Positions 1 to 8,505 of a DNA stretch of 64,000 bases are shown piece after piece. The notes beneath the pieces are model-generated. The model was not told the origin of the DNA and did not search any database. It was given only the letters and a program-made list of their open reading frames with translations. A program made the translations under genes and the position numbers. Every line of letters starts with the position of its first letter. Position 1 is the stretch's first letter. The stretch comes from Sphingomonas sp. TDK1. Its GTDB lineage: Bacteria > Pseudomonadota > Alphaproteobacteria > Sphingomonadales > Sphingomonadaceae. Location: NCBI RefSeq assembly GCF_001650735.1, contig NZ_LXVY01000005.1:62001-126000 (forward strand), in the 5' to 3' direction.

Positions 1-1
1 G

Positions 2-226
2 GACGTCGTCGCGCGCGCGCAGCAGCTAGCAGCGGAACTGGCAAGCGCGCCCACCCTCTCGCTTCGCATGTCGAAACGCCAGTTCACCGCAGCCGAAAAC
101 CAGACGTACGAGGAGGCGCTGGCGGCAGAGGTACTGATGCAGCCGCTCCTCGTGCGATCGGAGGATTTCCGAGAAGGGACTGCCGCTTTCAAGGAGAAGC
201 GCAAGCCCAAGTTCATCGGTGCCTAG
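2..226 (+). CDS. enoyl-CoA hydratase/isomerase family protein, C-terminal fragment (5' end outside window)
   Basis: The reading frame is open from base 2 to a TAG at 224-226 and gives 74 residues. The tail ends in FKEKRKPKF, the C-terminal signature of crotonase-fold enoyl-CoA hydratases, and the preceding helix-rich stretch fits the trimerisation region of that fold. The active-site half lies outside the window, so substrate and exact reaction (hydration, isomerisation or other crotonase chemistry) cannot be judged. It is followed 56 bases later by another hydratase gene on the same strand and probably belongs to the same transcript. Confidence in the family is high; confidence in function is low. 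Confidence 0.85.
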   Translation, partial: DVVARAQQLAAELASAPTLSLRMSKRQFTAAENQTYEEALAAEVLMQPLLVRSEDFREGTAAFKEKRKPKFIGA

Positions 227-282
227 GATAGCCGAAACCAAGGCTTCCTTCCGTAAAAGTTCGAGACTGAAAGGCTCAGACC

Positions 283-1080
283 ATGGATTTTTCGACCTAC
301 CCCGACTTGTTCAAGTTCGAACTCGCAGATGGCGTGCTCACGGTAACGCTCAATAACCCGGCGCAGATGAATGCGATTTCCACCGTGATGGACGACGAAC
401 TGCCGCGGATCTTCTTCGAGGCCGATCGCGACAAGCGCGTCGAGATCATCGTCCTGACCGGCGAGGGCCGTGCGTTCTCCGCCGGCGGCGACCTTGAGGG
501 CATGAAGAAGAATCTCGACGGGATCGACAACTTCCTTGCCGGCTATCGCAACGGCAAGCGCTTCATGCAGCTGATGCTCGACACCGAAAAGCCGATCATC
601 GCCAAGGTGAACGGGGACGCCGTCGGCATGGGTTGCACCCTCGCCCTTTGCGCCGACATCGTCGTCGCCAGCGATGGCGCGCGCTTCGGCGATCCGCATG
701 TGCGCGTCGGCCTCGCCGCCGGCGACGGCGGGGCCGTGTTCTGGCCGCATAATTCGGGTTCGGCGAACGCGAAATATTTCCTGATGACGGGCGATCTCAT
801 TTCCGCCACCGAGGCGAAGGAAATCGGGCTGATCGCCAAGGTCGTGCCGCAGGACGGGCTGGACGCCGAGGTCGCGCGGATCATCGGCAGGCTGAAAAGC
901 AACTCCTCGGTTGCCGTCCGCTTCTCCAAATCGATCCTCAACATCCCGCTGCGCCAGGCGCTCGCCAGCTCGGTCGACGCGGGCTTCGCGCTGGAAAGCA
1001 TTTCGAGCCAGCTCCCGGACCATCGGGAAGCGGTCCACGCCTTTGTCGAAAAGCGGAAGCCCGATTTCAGCCGGAAGTGA
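283..1080 (+). CDS. enoyl-CoA hydratase/isomerase family protein
   Basis: A 265-residue crotonase-fold protein of usual family length. Seen in the sequence: SAGGDLEGM around residues 66-74, which forms the CoA and oxyanion-hole loop; a second oxyanion-hole segment NGDAVGMGC at about 110-118; and the C-terminal EKRKPDF tail. The expected role is hydration or isomerisation of an enoyl-CoA during beta-oxidation in the cytoplasm. The loop that usually carries the second catalytic glutamate reads AAGDGGAV, so the precise reaction is uncertain. It starts at ATG 283 after a purine-rich AAAGG and is followed within 15 bases by an SDR gene, which suggests co-transcription and consecutive hydration and hydroxyacyl oxidation steps. 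Confidence 0.9.
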   Translation: MDFSTYPDLFKFELADGVLTVTLNNPAQMNAISTVMDDELPRIFFEADRDKRVEIIVLTGEGRAFSAGGDLEGMKKNLDGIDNFLAGYRNGKRFMQLMLDTEKPIIAKVNGDAVGMGCTLALCADIVVASDGARFGDPHVRVGLAAGDGGAVFWPHNSGSANAKYFLMTGDLISATEAKEIGLIAKVVPQDGLDAEVARIIGRLKSNSSVAVRFSKSILNIPLRQALASSVDAGFALESISSQLPDHREAVHAFVEKRKPDFSRK

Positions 1081-1092
1081 GGCGTGGCAGAC

Positions 1093-1848
1093 ATGTCGGC
1101 GAGCGCGGGCAAGATTGCCGTGGTGACCGGCGCGGCGCAGGGGATCGGTCGTGCGATCGCCCTGCGGCTCGCCGCGGACGGCGCCGACATCGCCTTGCTC
1201 GATCTGGATGGGCCGGCAGTGCGATCGGTCGCCCAAGAAATCGAGACGCTCGGACGACGCGCGCTTCCACTGGAGACCGACATGCTCGATCGGGCCGCCA
1301 TCGCTGGCGCGTTCGCGACCATCGCGTCGACGCTCGGACCAGCGGATATCCTGGTCAACAATGTCGGCCAAAGTGCGCGGGAACGCGCCGCCCCCTTCTG
1401 GGAGGCGCGTGCAGAGACCGCAGATTTTCTACTGCGCATCTGCCTCCACACGGCGATGGACGCATCGCGCGAGGCCGTTCCGGCGATGCGCAGTAGAAAT
1501 GCCGGGAGGATCATCAACATCTCCTCCGACTCGGCCTTTGTCGGCAGCAAATCATCGGCCGCATATGCGGCGGCAAAGGCCGGCCTGATCGGATTCACCC
1601 GCTCCTTGTCGCGCGAATTGGCGGGGAACCGGATTACCGTGAACGCTATTGCGCCCGGCTATATTCGCACGCGGGCAATGGAGCTGCTTCCCGCAGCGTT
1701 CGTGCACAAGGCAATCGAAGAAACGCCGCTCGGGATGCTGGGCGAGCCGAGTGACATCGCCCACGCCGTCGCCTTCTTCGCAAGCGATGCAGCACGCTAT
1801 GTCACCGGGCAGACGCTGATCGTGAATGGCGGGCGCTGGATGAATTGA
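1093..1848 (+). CDS. SDR family oxidoreductase
   Basis: A classical short-chain dehydrogenase of 251 residues. It has the TGAAQGIG cofactor loop near the N-terminus, the NNVG motif after strand 4, the catalytic Ser in NISSDS, the YAAAK catalytic Tyr/Lys motif and a C-terminal GQTLIVNGG segment. It should oxidise or reduce a hydroxyl/keto group with NAD(P)(H); in this context a hydroxyacyl-CoA or alicyclic alcohol intermediate is likely (inference). I chose ATG 1093 because GAGG at 1079-1082 is correctly spaced for it; a GTG at 1084 is in frame but too close to that site. It follows the hydratase that ends at 1080. Confidence 0.88.
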   Translation: MSASAGKIAVVTGAAQGIGRAIALRLAADGADIALLDLDGPAVRSVAQEIETLGRRALPLETDMLDRAAIAGAFATIASTLGPADILVNNVGQSARERAAPFWEARAETADFLLRICLHTAMDASREAVPAMRSRNAGRIINISSDSAFVGSKSSAAYAAAKAGLIGFTRSLSRELAGNRITVNAIAPGYIRTRAMELLPAAFVHKAIEETPLGMLGEPSDIAHAVAFFASDAARYVTGQTLIVNGGRWMN

Positions 1849-1919
1849 CCGGCAGGAAAGGGGCTTGGTGCACTGATTGATTTCGCAATCGTCGTGGAAG
1901 CAACGCAGGAGATCGTCCG

Positions 1920-3158
1920 ATGACGCGCTATGATCCCTTCACCGATCAATCGCTCTTCCCATGGAAGCTGGTCGAGCAGGATCGTGCGATGTGCCCGGTT
2001 CACGCAGCGCAAGGCCCGCAGAATTTCGACTATCACCGAGTCAACACCTACGACCTCGTCCGCGAGGTAAGCCGGCGGTTCGACGCATTCTCGAACAAAC
2101 TCGGGGTTCAGCCCTTGGGGGCCTATCCGGAAGAAGAGCAGGTGCTGGAGTTCGCCGATCCGCCGGAGCATACGCTGCACCGCCAGTTGATCGGAAAAGC
2201 CTTCTCCGTCGCGCGGGTGAACGAGAAGCTGGATCGCATTCAGCAGATCGCGGACGACCTGGTGGACGCAATCGCCCGGCGCGGGAACCGCTTCCGCCTC
2301 CGCTATGATTTCGGTCGTCTCCTCCCGGCGCAGGTAATTGCCGAGATCCTGGGTGTTCCGATCCACGACCAGGCGCAATTCATTGCCTGGTCCGAAATCA
2401 TGGAGGCAGCGTCGAACGAAATCGAGCCGTCCCCGGAATCGATCGCCGCCAATACGGCCTTTCTAGACTATGCTCGAACGCAATTGTCGCAACGGCTGGC
2501 GCGGCCGCGCGATGATCTTTTGAGTTCGATCGTACACGCGGACATCGACGGCGCACGCCTTACGCTGACGCAGGGCGCTGCGATGGTCCGGCTGCTGCTG
2601 GCGGCGGGCAACGGCACCACGTCGATCGCCATTTCGAACCTGATCTTCCTTCTGGAGACCAATCCCGACGCCAAGAAGCGCCTGCTCGACAACATGGAGA
2701 TACTGCTCGACTCGGCCGTCGAGGAAGGGCTGCGCTTCGATTGTCCGGTGCAGGGCAATTTGCGGGGCGTCACGCACGATACCGAGATCGGCGGCCACCG
2801 GGTTATTGCGGGGGACCGGGTATACGCCTTCTACGCTTCCGCCAATCACGACCCGGCCCGGTATGATCGTCCCGACGAATTCGTGATCGATCGCGACTGG
2901 AGCAAGGAAGCGCGCCATTTCGCGTTCGGCTATGGCATCCATTTCTGCCTGGGCGCGGAACTGGCACGCGCCGAGACGAAACTGGCCGTCCGTACACTCT
3001 ACGAAAGGCTGCCGAACCTGCGCCTGCGCCCCGGTTTCACGCCCGAGCAAGTGCCAAGCATCACCTTTCGTACCTGGCGTGAAGTGGAGATGGAGTTTGA
3101 CGGCGTCGCCGCCCCGCGCCTCAGCGCGCCGCATGTCGCGCATGCCGATACGACGTAG
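1920..3158 (+). CDS. cytochrome P450
   Basis: A soluble bacterial-type P450 of 412 residues. Seen: the K-helix EEGLR (ExxR) motif, the heme loop FGYGIHFCLG with the cysteine ligand at about residue 343, and an I-helix around residues 227-243. In the I-helix the usual acid-alcohol pair (D/E-T) reads AGNGTT, so the acid is missing. It should hydroxylate or otherwise oxidise a hydrophobic substrate with electrons from a ferredoxin; no ferredoxin or ferredoxin reductase gene is present in the window. ATG 1920 follows AGGAG at 8 bases. It is convergent with the thioesterase gene. A likely role is the first oxidative attack on the growth substrate (inference). The family call is secure; the substrate is unknown. 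Confidence 0.95.
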   Translation: MTRYDPFTDQSLFPWKLVEQDRAMCPVHAAQGPQNFDYHRVNTYDLVREVSRRFDAFSNKLGVQPLGAYPEEEQVLEFADPPEHTLHRQLIGKAFSVARVNEKLDRIQQIADDLVDAIARRGNRFRLRYDFGRLLPAQVIAEILGVPIHDQAQFIAWSEIMEAASNEIEPSPESIAANTAFLDYARTQLSQRLARPRDDLLSSIVHADIDGARLTLTQGAAMVRLLLAAGNGTTSIAISNLIFLLETNPDAKKRLLDNMEILLDSAVEEGLRFDCPVQGNLRGVTHDTEIGGHRVIAGDRVYAFYASANHDPARYDRPDEFVIDRDWSKEARHFAFGYGIHFCLGAELARAETKLAVRTLYERLPNLRLRPGFTPEQVPSITFRTWREVEMEFDGVAAPRLSAPHVAHADTT

Positions 3159-3298
3159 ACCATCCGGCAGCCGCGGCACCGCTCGCTTTCATGCGGCGGC
3201 CCCGGCGTGCGCGGTCGCCGGAAGTGCATTGGCGCCGGCGAGGGGCGCATCGCCATGCCGCGGCGGACCGAGGAACACCGGGGGCGTGGCTGCAACCA

Positions 3299-4201
3299 TC
3301 AGGACTGGGACGGATGGTCATCCGCCGGCCGCCGCCGGATCAGTGCTTCCTGGGTCACCGACGCGAGAACGGCGCCCCCCTCGTCGAACAGCGTTCCGCG
3401 ATTGAACCCCAGCCCTCCACCGGCAAACGGACTTTCAACGGCGTAGAGCAGCCGATCGATTCGCTGCGGCGGACGGTGAAACCAGATCGCGTGGTTGAGC
3501 GACACCGAGGCCAAGCTGCCGTCGTGTAGCTGGGGGGCGTGCATGATCCGGCCGGCGAAATTGGCGCAGGCGTCCGTCACATAGGCCAGGGTGGCATAAT
3601 AGCCGATCGCGTCTCCGTCGCCCGGCGGCGGCACAGGGCGCAGCCAGGCGGTACTTTTCGGGCTGCCGCCGGGCTTGCCAAGTCCCTCCTCGGGGTCGGC
3701 AAAATAGATCTCCGCCGCGACCCTGTTGGCCACGCGCCGCACGATCAACGGGTCGAGCTCGTCCGCCCGATCGAGCACACATTGGCGATGCGATCGCAGC
3801 GCCGCGAGGGGCGGCATCGACGGCGCGGGGGTTGCGTGCGCCGGCTGGCCCGCTTCCCATTCATGAAAACTGACCTCCGCACGAAAGGCTTCCTGGCCGG
3901 CCTGCCATGCGCTCACCCGCCGATGGGCAAAGCCGCGGCCGTCCCGGGTCCGCTCGACACGATACAGAACCGGCGCCGACGCGCGGGCGCCGCGAAGAAA
4001 GAAGGCGGAGAGCATATGCGGCATGCGGCCAGGCGCACTCAGCATCGCCGCCTTCACGGCCAAGGCCAGATACTGGCCACCGAAAACCTCACCACCCGCG
4101 TTCGAGTCGTTGGAGACGGAGTGCCACGCATCGGCACCGGCCGGGCGGAGCTGGAGCAGTTCGGTCAGGTCGGCCGACGCCTCCCCCGTCTGATGCTTCA
4201 T
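3299..4201 (-). CDS. acyl-CoA thioesterase II (TesB-like, double hotdog)
   Basis: A protein of 300 residues, the length expected for the TesB double-hotdog family. The N-terminal domain carries EVFGGQYLALA, and the C-terminal domain carries SLNHAIWFHRP followed by GGGLGFNRGTLFDEGG, both typical of acyl-CoA thioesterase II. It hydrolyses acyl-CoA to free acid and CoA in the cytoplasm; in catabolic loci this class often releases CoA from dead-end or excess intermediates. It is convergent with the P450 gene and divergent from the hydratase at 4309, sharing the 4202-4308 intergenic region, which holds one copy of the recurring regulatory element. The specificity is not readable from sequence. Confidence 0.88.
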   Translation of the reverse strand: MKHQTGEASADLTELLQLRPAGADAWHSVSNDSNAGGEVFGGQYLALAVKAAMLSAPGRMPHMLSAFFLRGARASAPVLYRVERTRDGRGFAHRRVSAWQAGQEAFRAEVSFHEWEAGQPAHATPAPSMPPLAALRSHRQCVLDRADELDPLIVRRVANRVAAEIYFADPEEGLGKPGGSPKSTAWLRPVPPPGDGDAIGYYATLAYVTDACANFAGRIMHAPQLHDGSLASVSLNHAIWFHRPPQRIDRLLYAVESPFAGGGLGFNRGTLFDEGGAVLASVTQEALIRRRPADDHPSQS

Positions 4202-4252
4202 CGCCAGATCTCAAGCTGAGACGCGGCGTAGACAGCAACCGCCGCTCGGGTT

Positions 4253-4274
4253 ATCGATCGGTCATTAGATAGTT
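4253..4274 (+). promoter_or_regulatory. copy A of recurring 22-bp operator/promoter-like element
   Basis: The sequence ATCGATCGGTCATTAGATAG plus TT matches the locus consensus ATCAAaCGGTCGnTAGRTTGAA at the core CGGTC and at TAGAT. It lies 35 bases upstream of the hydratase at 4309 and between that gene and the divergent thioesterase. No clear -35 hexamer accompanies this copy. Confidence 0.55.
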
Positions 4275-4308
4275 TATTGATTCGTCGAGGGCAAGGGGAG
4301 AGATGCGC

Positions 4309-5115
4309 ATGAGCGGCGCACCGGAGTTTCTGTATGAACAAAGCGGTCCCATCGTGACGCTGACGCTGAACATGCCGGACCTGCGCAATCCGGTGTCGGA
4401 GCCGGCAATCGTGGCTGGACTGGTATCGGCGGTCGACCGGATCAACGGCGACGGCAGCGTCCGCGTCGCCATCCTGACGGGCGCGGGATCAGCCTTCTCG
4501 TCCGGCGGCAATTTGAAAGCGATGGCAGCGCCCGACGGCAACGCGAACGCGGCCCCGATCGACAACCGCAAATGGTATGTCGATGGCATCCAGCGCGTCC
4601 CGCTGGCCCTGGAACGGCTCGAGGTTCCGATCATCGCCGCGGTGAACGGGCCGGCGATTGGCGCCGGCTGCGACCTTGCCTGCATGTGCGACATTCGCAT
4701 TGCCGGACGCAGTGCAGCCTTTGCCGAAAGCTTCGTCAAGGTAGGCCTGGTCCCGGGAGACGGGGGCGCATGGCTGTTGCCGCGCGCGATCGGCCAATCG
4801 CGCGCGCGCGAAATGGCATTTACCGGCGACATGATTTCCGCGGAGAAGGCGCTTGCCTGGGGACTGGTGTCCGAGGTGGTGGAGGATGCCGACCTGCTCG
4901 ACGCGGCAATGGCATTGGCAAAGCGGATTGCCGTGAACCCGCCCCAGGCGGTCCGCCTGACGAAACGTCTGATGACCTTCGCCCAGGACAGCACGCTCGA
5001 ACGGGTGCTGGACATTTCCGCGGCGATGCAGCCACTCGCGCACGCGACGGCGGACCATCGCGAGGCGCTGGACGCCTTTATCGACAAGCGGAAGCCACAG
5101 TTCACGGGGCGTTGA
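4309..5115 (+). CDS. enoyl-CoA hydratase/isomerase family protein
   Basis: A 268-residue crotonase-fold protein. It shows SSGGNLKAM near residues 65-73 for the first oxyanion loop, NGPAIGAGCDLA for the second, VGLVPGDGGAW for the catalytic-loop region and the usual DKRKPQF tail. It resembles the hydratase at 283-1080 in the PGDGG/AGDGG loop, so the two may be paralogues working on related acyl-CoA intermediates. GGGGAG ending at base 4300 is well spaced for ATG 4309 and too close for the in-frame ATG 4303, so 4309 is preferred. It is preceded by copy A of the shared regulatory element and is convergent with the RibBX gene. Confidence 0.9.
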   Translation: MSGAPEFLYEQSGPIVTLTLNMPDLRNPVSEPAIVAGLVSAVDRINGDGSVRVAILTGAGSAFSSGGNLKAMAAPDGNANAAPIDNRKWYVDGIQRVPLALERLEVPIIAAVNGPAIGAGCDLACMCDIRIAGRSAAFAESFVKVGLVPGDGGAWLLPRAIGQSRAREMAFTGDMISAEKALAWGLVSEVVEDADLLDAAMALAKRIAVNPPQAVRLTKRLMTFAQDSTLERVLDISAAMQPLAHATADHREALDAFIDKRKPQFTGR

Positions 5116-5155
5116 AGGGCCGCGCTCCACAGGCAGGCCTGGAGATTTCGGGATC

Positions 5156-5185
5156 GGGGAGACGAGACGGCGGCACCGCCTCCCC
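5156..5185. terminator. possible bidirectional hairpin between convergent genes
   Basis: Between the hydratase stop at 5115 and the RibBX stop at 5218 there is GGGGAG, then GGCGG-CAC-CGCC, then CTCCCC. This folds as nested inverted repeats but has no T-tract. It is a plausible weak terminator. Confidence 0.35.
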
Positions 5186-5217
5186 CAAGCCACATCCCCG
5201 CAAGCGGCGCCCCTGCA

Positions 5218-6324
5218 TCACTGCTCCGGGGGCGAAAACAGCATCTCGCCGACGATGTTGAGGCCATAGCCGCCCAGGCTGCCAATGGATCGGCCCGAAG
5301 GATTGCGCAGCAGGATCATGTCGTGAATGCCCAGGTCTGCCAGCACCTGCGCACCGAGGCCGTAACTGCGGCGATCCATCGGGTTGACATCCGGGCCCGC
5401 CGAAACGTGGGTCTTGGCCGGCGGCAAGAGCACCAGGATGACGCCGGCGCCATGTTCGGTGATCCGCCTGATCGCCTTCGGGATTAGCCCCTGGCGGGGG
5501 CCGGGCACCCCGAGCAGATCGTAGAAGGCGGACGCGACATGGACGCGCACCAGGGTTGCTCCCTCGGACAGCACTGCGCCTTTTTGCATGACATAGGCGC
5601 GCGTCCCGTCGATCTTGCTCTCGTACACCGCCATCGTCCAGCGGTCACCGAACTCGGAAACGAACTCGGACTGCGCGACGCGTTCGATGAGGCGATCGAA
5701 CCGCATTCTGTGCGCAATCAAATCGCGGATCGTGCCGATCTTGAGATTGTGCTCGCGGGCGAAAGCGACGAGGTCCGGCCCGCGCGCCATCGTCCCATCC
5801 TCTTTCATGATCTCGCAGATCACGCCGGACGGATTGAGGCCCGCCAGGCGCGCCACGTCGACGGCCGCCTCGGTATGGCCGGCGCGCACCAGCACGCCGC
5901 CATCACGCGCGACGAGCGGAAACACGTGCCCGGGCGTGACAAGGGTTTCGGGGCCGCCCGCCGCGTTGATCGCAACGGCGATGGTCCTGGCACGGTCCGC
6001 GGCGGAAATGCCGGTCGTCACCCCTTCGCGCGCTTCGATCGAGACGGTGAACGCCGTCTCATGGGGCGACTTGTTCTCCTTGGTCATCATCGGCAGCTGG
6101 AGTTGCGATACCCTCTCGCGCGAAAGCGCAAGGCAGATGAGGCCCCGCCCGTGGGTCGCCATGAAATTGATGGCATCCGGCGTCGCCATCTGCGCCGGAA
6201 TCACCAGATCACCTTCATTCTCGCGATCCTCATCGTCCATGAGGATGAACATGCGGCCGTTGCGCGCTTCGTTGATGATCGCTTCCGCGGACGACTTCGC
6301 CGCGTGGACTTCGCTTTCCGACAT
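5218..6324 (-). CDS. ribB: 3,4-dihydroxy-2-butanone-4-phosphate synthase with degenerate GTP cyclohydrolase II-like domain (RibBX type)
   Basis: A protein of 368 residues. The N-terminal half is an intact RibB domain, with DDEDRENEGD, THGRGL, TGISAADRA, the GHVFPL...GHTEAA block and IMKEDGTMARG, and should convert ribulose 5-phosphate to the four-carbon riboflavin precursor. The C-terminal half resembles GTP cyclohydrolase II but the zinc-binding region reads VRVHVASAFYDLLG, so all three cysteine ligands of the active enzyme are gone. This is the arrangement described in Proteobacteria as RibBX. ATG 6324 is chosen because AGGAGG precedes it; upstream in-frame starts lack a binding site and run into the promoter element. 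A flavin gene here suits the many flavoproteins of the locus. No FMN riboswitch is visible in the short leader. Confidence 0.88.
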   Translation of the reverse strand: MSESEVHAAKSSAEAIINEARNGRMFILMDDEDRENEGDLVIPAQMATPDAINFMATHGRGLICLALSRERVSQLQLPMMTKENKSPHETAFTVSIEAREGVTTGISAADRARTIAVAINAAGGPETLVTPGHVFPLVARDGGVLVRAGHTEAAVDVARLAGLNPSGVICEIMKEDGTMARGPDLVAFAREHNLKIGTIRDLIAHRMRFDRLIERVAQSEFVSEFGDRWTMAVYESKIDGTRAYVMQKGAVLSEGATLVRVHVASAFYDLLGVPGPRQGLIPKAIRRITEHGAGVILVLLPPAKTHVSAGPDVNPMDRRSYGLGAQVLADLGIHDMILLRNPSGRSIGSLGGYGLNIVGEMLFSPPEQ

Positions 6325-6379
6325 CCTGCCTCCTGGCCTGCGGGTCGACATGGCAGCGCCTGCAGCCTCCCCTCGAGCC

Positions 6380-6410
6380 TTGATATTTATCAAACAACTG
6401 ATAGGTTGAA
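6380..6410 (+). promoter_or_regulatory. copy B of recurring element with embedded promoter
   Basis: ATCAAAC-AACTGA-TAGGTTGAA at 6389-6410 shares ATCAAAC and TAGGTTGAAA with copy F at 27131. A TTGATA hexamer at 6380-6385 and TAGGTT at 6402-6407 are 16 bases apart and can act as -35 and -10 for the IclR gene at 6427. The element also sits upstream of the divergent RibBX gene. Confidence 0.6.
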
Positions 6411-6426
6411 AACAGGAGAGAGAAAT

Positions 6427-7233
6427 ATGCGCGTCAGCCAGCTTTCACGGTCGTTGGGTGAAACGAACGTCATTTCCAGCGACGAGCATGAGAGCGATCC
6501 CGTCGTCAAATCGGCGGGACGCGTGCTCAAAATACTGGAACTGTTCGACATCCTTCGGCGCGAGGCGCCCGTTTCGGAAGTCTCCAGCCTGTTGCACATG
6601 CCGCAATCGAGCACCTCCATCTTGCTGCGCAGCATGGTGGTCCTCGGCTATCTCCAGTTCAATCCGGAAAGCCGGATGTTCAAGCCGACGACGCGAGTCG
6701 CACTGCTGGGGAGCTGGATCAACGGTCCGATGATCAGCGACGGCCGCCTCATGCAACTGATGGAGCGGATCAATGCACGCACCAGCATGTCGGTGGTGCT
6801 CGCTGCACGGAACCGGGTGTGGTCGGAATATATCCATGTGGTCCAGTCGCCCAACCCGGTACGCCTGTTCATGGTCAAGGGTTCCAGGCGTCCGCTGGTC
6901 CGCTCCGGGACGGGTCTGGCCCTGCTGGCCGGCCTCTCGGACCCCGAGATCAAGCGGATCGTCATCCGCACCAACGACGAGGCGGGTCGCAACGGTCAGC
7001 AGGTCGGCATCTCGACGCTGATGGAACAGGTTGTGCAGACGCGACAGAACGGCTGGGCCTTCACCTTCGACACGATCACGAAAGGCGGCGGGATGATCGC
7101 GATGCGCCTGCCGATGCTCGAAAATAACGAAGAACTGGTCCTCGGCCTGGCGGGGCGGACCCAGCAGCTCAAGGACAATCTCGAGGAGTATCTCACGGTG
7201 ATGCGCGAGGAAATCGCACGCAAGCTCGCCTGA
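6427..7233 (+). CDS. IclR family transcriptional regulator
   Basis: A 268-residue protein with the two-domain IclR layout. An N-terminal winged helix at about residues 25-90 includes the region SAGRVLKILELFD and the recognition-helix segment MPQSSTSILLRSM; a ligand-binding domain runs from about 105 to the end. The protein should bind DNA as a dimer or tetramer and respond to a pathway metabolite. ATG 6427 follows AGGAG at 8 bases. It is divergent from RibBX and stands directly behind copy B of the recurring element, so it may regulate itself and, by inference, the other operons carrying that element. Whether it activates or represses cannot be read from the sequence. Confidence 0.92.
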   Translation: MRVSQLSRSLGETNVISSDEHESDPVVKSAGRVLKILELFDILRREAPVSEVSSLLHMPQSSTSILLRSMVVLGYLQFNPESRMFKPTTRVALLGSWINGPMISDGRLMQLMERINARTSMSVVLAARNRVWSEYIHVVQSPNPVRLFMVKGSRRPLVRSGTGLALLAGLSDPEIKRIVIRTNDEAGRNGQQVGISTLMEQVVQTRQNGWAFTFDTITKGGGMIAMRLPMLENNEELVLGLAGRTQQLKDNLEEYLTVMREEIARKLA

Positions 7234-7365
7234 ACGGCCGTCCTTTTCGCCTCCCCATCCCGTCACGATCGTGACACCGCGTGGTTCGCAGCCGCTGGCA
7301 CCCATCCTTGTCTCGTCACCAGTCTCCCACCCCGCAGAAAAAGTCGAACGCAACGGAGACGCCAT

Positions 7366-8505
7366 TTGCAGACGTTTCATCCCCAACCCATCGCCTGGCC
7401 GGACAATGCCGCGTCGATCCGTGCGCAGGTTCGATCGATCATCGCCGCCCATCCGCGGCACCCGGATCCCGCCAAACGCGCGAACAGCTGGGCCGTGGCC
7501 GATCCGGCGTTCAGCGCAAGGCTGGGCGCCGAAGGTCTGATCGGCATGACGTGGCCGAAGGAATATGGCGGCCATGCGCGGTCCAACCTCGAGCGCTACG
7601 TGGTTTTGGAGGAACTGCTGGCCGCAGGCGCACCGGTCGGCGCGCATTGGATTGCCGACCGGCAGACCGGTGGAATGCTGCTGCGCTACGGCCATGAAAC
7701 GGAAAAGCGGCGCTGGCTCCCCGGCATGGCGCGCGGCGAAATCTTCGCCTGTATCGGCCTTTCGGAGCCGAACGCCGGCTCCGACCTCGCCTCGGTCCGG
7801 ACCCAGGCGCGCAAGCGCGGCGACCGATGGATCATCGACGGGCAGAAGGTCTGGACGACCGGCGCGCATTTCTCGCACCTGATGATCGCGCTCGTGCGTA
7901 CCGCGGAAGGCTCGCAGCGCAACGAAGGGCTGAGCCAATTCGTCATCCCGATGGATGCGCCGGGCGTGAGCATCAAGCCGATCATCGATCTCACCGGCGG
8001 CCATGATTTCAACGAGGTGTTTTTCGACGGCGTCGAGCTGCCCGAGACGGCATTGGCCGGGATCGAGGGCGAAGGCTGGAAGCAGGCGACGGCGGAACTG
8101 TCGCTGGAGCGATCGGGGCCCGAACGCTATCTCTCCTCCACCGCCCTGTTCCTCGAACTGCTGCGGCATGTGGGCGAGAGCCCGGACCCCGCCGTCCGGC
8201 AACTTGTCGGGCGCCTCGCCGCAGACATGTGGACGCTGCGCATGATGTCGGCAACGGTGGCCGCGAAGCTCGCCGATGGCGAGGATCCGGCGCTGGAAGC
8301 CACCATCGTCAAGGATCTCGGCAACAGCTTCGAGCAGGCCATGCCGGGCCTGGTCCAGGCGACGATCGATATCGATCCGGCGAGCACCACGGCCCTCACC
8401 CGGGTGCTGGAGCATCTGCTGCAGGTCGCCCCCTCCTTCTCGCTGCGCGGCGGCACGCGCGAGATTCTGAAAGGCATCATCGCGCGGGGACTGGGATTGA
8501 GATGA
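7366..8505 (+). CDS. acyl-CoA dehydrogenase, larger subunit of a two-gene pair
   Basis: A protein of 379 residues with the full acyl-CoA dehydrogenase outline: MTWPKEYGG in the N-terminal helical domain, LSEPNAGSDLAS for substrate and flavin contacts, GQKVWTTGA in the beta domain, and a C-terminal SLRGGTREILKG segment that contacts FAD. It introduces a C=C bond into an acyl-CoA using FAD and passes electrons to ETF. It starts at TTG 7366 behind GGAGACGCCA. Its stop overlaps the start of the next dehydrogenase by ATGA, so the two products probably form one heteromeric enzyme. Such alpha2beta2 dehydrogenases are known from actinobacterial sterol side-chain degradation (ChsE1/ChsE2). Confidence 0.92.
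   Translation: MQTFHPQPIAWPDNAASIRAQVRSIIAAHPRHPDPAKRANSWAVADPAFSARLGAEGLIGMTWPKEYGGHARSNLERYVVLEELLAAGAPVGAHWIADRQTGGMLLRYGHETEKRRWLPGMARGEIFACIGLSEPNAGSDLASVRTQARKRGDRWIIDGQKVWTTGAHFSHLMIALVRTAEGSQRNEGLSQFVIPMDAPGVSIKPIIDLTGGHDFNEVFFDGVELPETALAGIEGEGWKQATAELSLERSGPERYLSSTALFLELLRHVGESPDPAVRQLVGRLAADMWTLRMMSATVAAKLADGEDPALEATIVKDLGNSFEQAMPGLVQATIDIDPASTTALTRVLEHLLQVAPSFSLRGGTREILKGIIARGLGLR

Noticed and set aside
223..1598. Long open frames antisense to the first hydratase and SDR
   Set aside because: They mirror the codon pattern of the genes on the other strand, give arginine/alanine-rich products and have no family motifs. The same applies to other long antisense frames throughout this GC-rich window.
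6325..6426. FMN riboswitch in front of the RibBX gene
   Set aside because: The space to the divergent IclR gene is about 100 bases and is occupied by the promoter element; there is no room or sequence for an RFN element.
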